From contig DXWV01000077.1 of NCBI GenBank assembly GCA_019416685.1, positions 1-6,660 of the forward strand: a stretch of DNA of 6,660 bases, read 5' to 3'. This document shows, piece after piece, positions 6,356 through 6,660 of this stretch. A program made the position numbers and the translations under genes. Within the stretch, counting starts at the first letter, position 1. Each line of letters begins with the position of its first letter. Below the pieces are notes generated by a model. The model worked only from the letters and a program-made list of their open reading frames with translations, was not told the DNA's origin and searched no databases. The DNA comes from Bacteroides sp. (GTDB lineage: Bacteria; Bacteroidota; Bacteroidia; Bacteroidales; Bacteroidaceae).

Positions 6356-6363
6356 CAAAAGTA
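6356..6363 (-). promoter_or_regulatory. Bacteroides-type promoter -7 box of the flavoprotein operon
   Basis: The minus strand reads TACTTTTG, an exact TAnnTTTG match. The expected start point is near 6349, giving a leader of about 30 nt before the ATG at 6318. No TTTG is seen at the -33 position. Its distance from the operator is identical, base for base, to that of the hydrolase promoter. Confidence 0.7.
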
Positions 6364-6376
6364 CACTGTTGTGAGG

Positions 6377-6427
6377 AGATACTTTGTAGATAAATTACGG
6401 ATAATATAACCCCAATTACAGATTGTA
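6377..6427 (-). promoter_or_regulatory. Shared regulator operator, copy B (flavoprotein operon)
   Basis: This block matches 4194-4244 with 7 differences in 51 bases. The half-sites are AATTACGGA (6393-6401) and AATTACAGA (6414-6422), 21 bp apart; extended to 15 bp the two half-sites still agree at 12 positions (AATTACrGATwrTAT). The edge dyads seen in copy A are imperfect here (TTTGTAGATAAA, ATTACAGATTGTAT), which favours the direct repeats as the functional unit. The regulator is not encoded in the window. Confidence 0.75.
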
Positions 6428-6442
6428 TGAGGTTTCACCACA

Positions 6443-6617
6443 AAGGTAGCAGAGGACACAGAGTTTAAATCTTTATTGAAATGCAGATGATCGCAGATTT
6501 TCGCAAAGAGAAACAAATGTATGATAAAGAACTACAGTCTTTTAATCTGCGTTCATTTGCGATCATCCGCGTTTCATCAGAGAAAATAATATCTCTGTGC
6601 TCTCCGTGTCCTCCTTT
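6443..6617. repeat. Composite imperfect palindrome upstream of the flavoprotein operator
   Basis: The outer arms carry AAAGG...GAGGACACAGAG (about 6443-6463) against CTCTGTGCTCTCCGTGTCC...CCTTT (about 6593-6617). The inner arms are GAAATGCAGATGATCGCA (6478-6495) against TGCGATCATCCGCGTTTC (6558-6575), continuing imperfectly to about 6511 and 6540. The CGCAGAT/CGCAAA motif links it to the element at 4489-4645. The CTCTGTG...TCCGTGTCCTC sequence is of a type I recall as widely dispersed in Bacteroidetes genomes (memory, not checked). It begins 16 bp beyond the operator and contains no gene. Confidence 0.65.
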
Positions 6618-6660
6618 AGATTTGCATTACAAATATTAGTGGTAAAATATTACCTTTGTA
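6618..6660 (+). promoter_or_regulatory. Possible plus-strand promoter at the right edge
   Basis: TACCTTTG at 6651-6658 matches the TAnnTTTG -7 consensus on the plus strand. The nearest upstream TTTG (6621-6624) is 26 bp away, too far for a good -33 box. A divergent gene, conceivably the regulator of the flanking operon, could start just outside the window, but nothing inside proves it. Confidence 0.25.

Noticed and set aside
6319..6516. 66-codon N-terminal extension of the flavoprotein up to the ATG at 6516
   Set aside because: It would cover the -7 box, the shared operator and part of a palindrome, has no family resemblance, and the FMN-binding N-terminus starts naturally at the ATG at 6318.
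4489..6617. CRISPR array or tRNA-like structure
   Set aside because: The repeated motifs are inverted and irregular, with no constant repeat-spacer unit and no cloverleaf with a CCA end.

Overview
The window looks like chromosomal DNA from a gut-type Bacteroidales, probably Bacteroides or a close relative. The reasons are the low GC content (lower still between genes), promoter -7 boxes of the TAnnTTTG type in place of an E. coli -10 box, A-rich leaders without strong Shine-Dalgarno sites, and protein families common in that order. The species cannot be fixed from the sequence alone.

Layout. Positions 1-119 hold the last codons of a plus-strand gene and its intrinsic terminator. Positions 120-362 are an AT-rich convergent spacer. 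All the complete genes are on the minus strand and fall into two transcription units. The first unit starts near 4166 and runs leftwards: an exported alpha/beta hydrolase (4121-3093), a cyclophilin-like lipoprotein (3096-2542, ATGA overlap), a 143 bp gap containing a questionable micro-ORF, a DUF3737 right-handed beta-helix protein (2398-1532) and a MalY/PatB-type C-S lyase (1535-363, ATGA overlap). The second unit starts near 6349: a flavodoxin-like protein with an iron-sulfur-flavoprotein cysteine motif (6318-5773), then a zinc NADP-type alcohol dehydrogenase (5723-4671).

The main finding is a shared control region. Upstream of the hydrolase (4194-4244) and of the flavoprotein (6377-6427) lies the same 51 bp block, 44 of 51 bases identical. 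Each copy holds two AATTACrGA half-sites exactly 21 bp apart and sits 13 bp from a TAnnTTTG box. The spacing from operator to -7 box is identical in the two copies although the 13 bp between them have diverged. This is what a pair of activator-dependent promoters for one regulon would look like, with an AraC-type regulator as the best guess. The regulator itself is not in the window.

Both intergenic regions upstream of the promoters are filled with long palindromes: a 21 bp perfect inverted repeat enclosing a foldback element (4267-4450), and two composite elements (4489-4645 and 6443-6617) that share GCAGATT/CGCAAA-type motifs. None of them encodes a convincing protein.

Putting the genes together is inference: two co-regulated units of redox enzymes (flavoprotein, alcohol dehydrogenase), an envelope hydrolase, a cyclophilin-like lipoprotein and a C-S lyase suggest a regulon for handling reactive carbonyl, ester or thioether compounds. 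No substrate can be read from the sequence.
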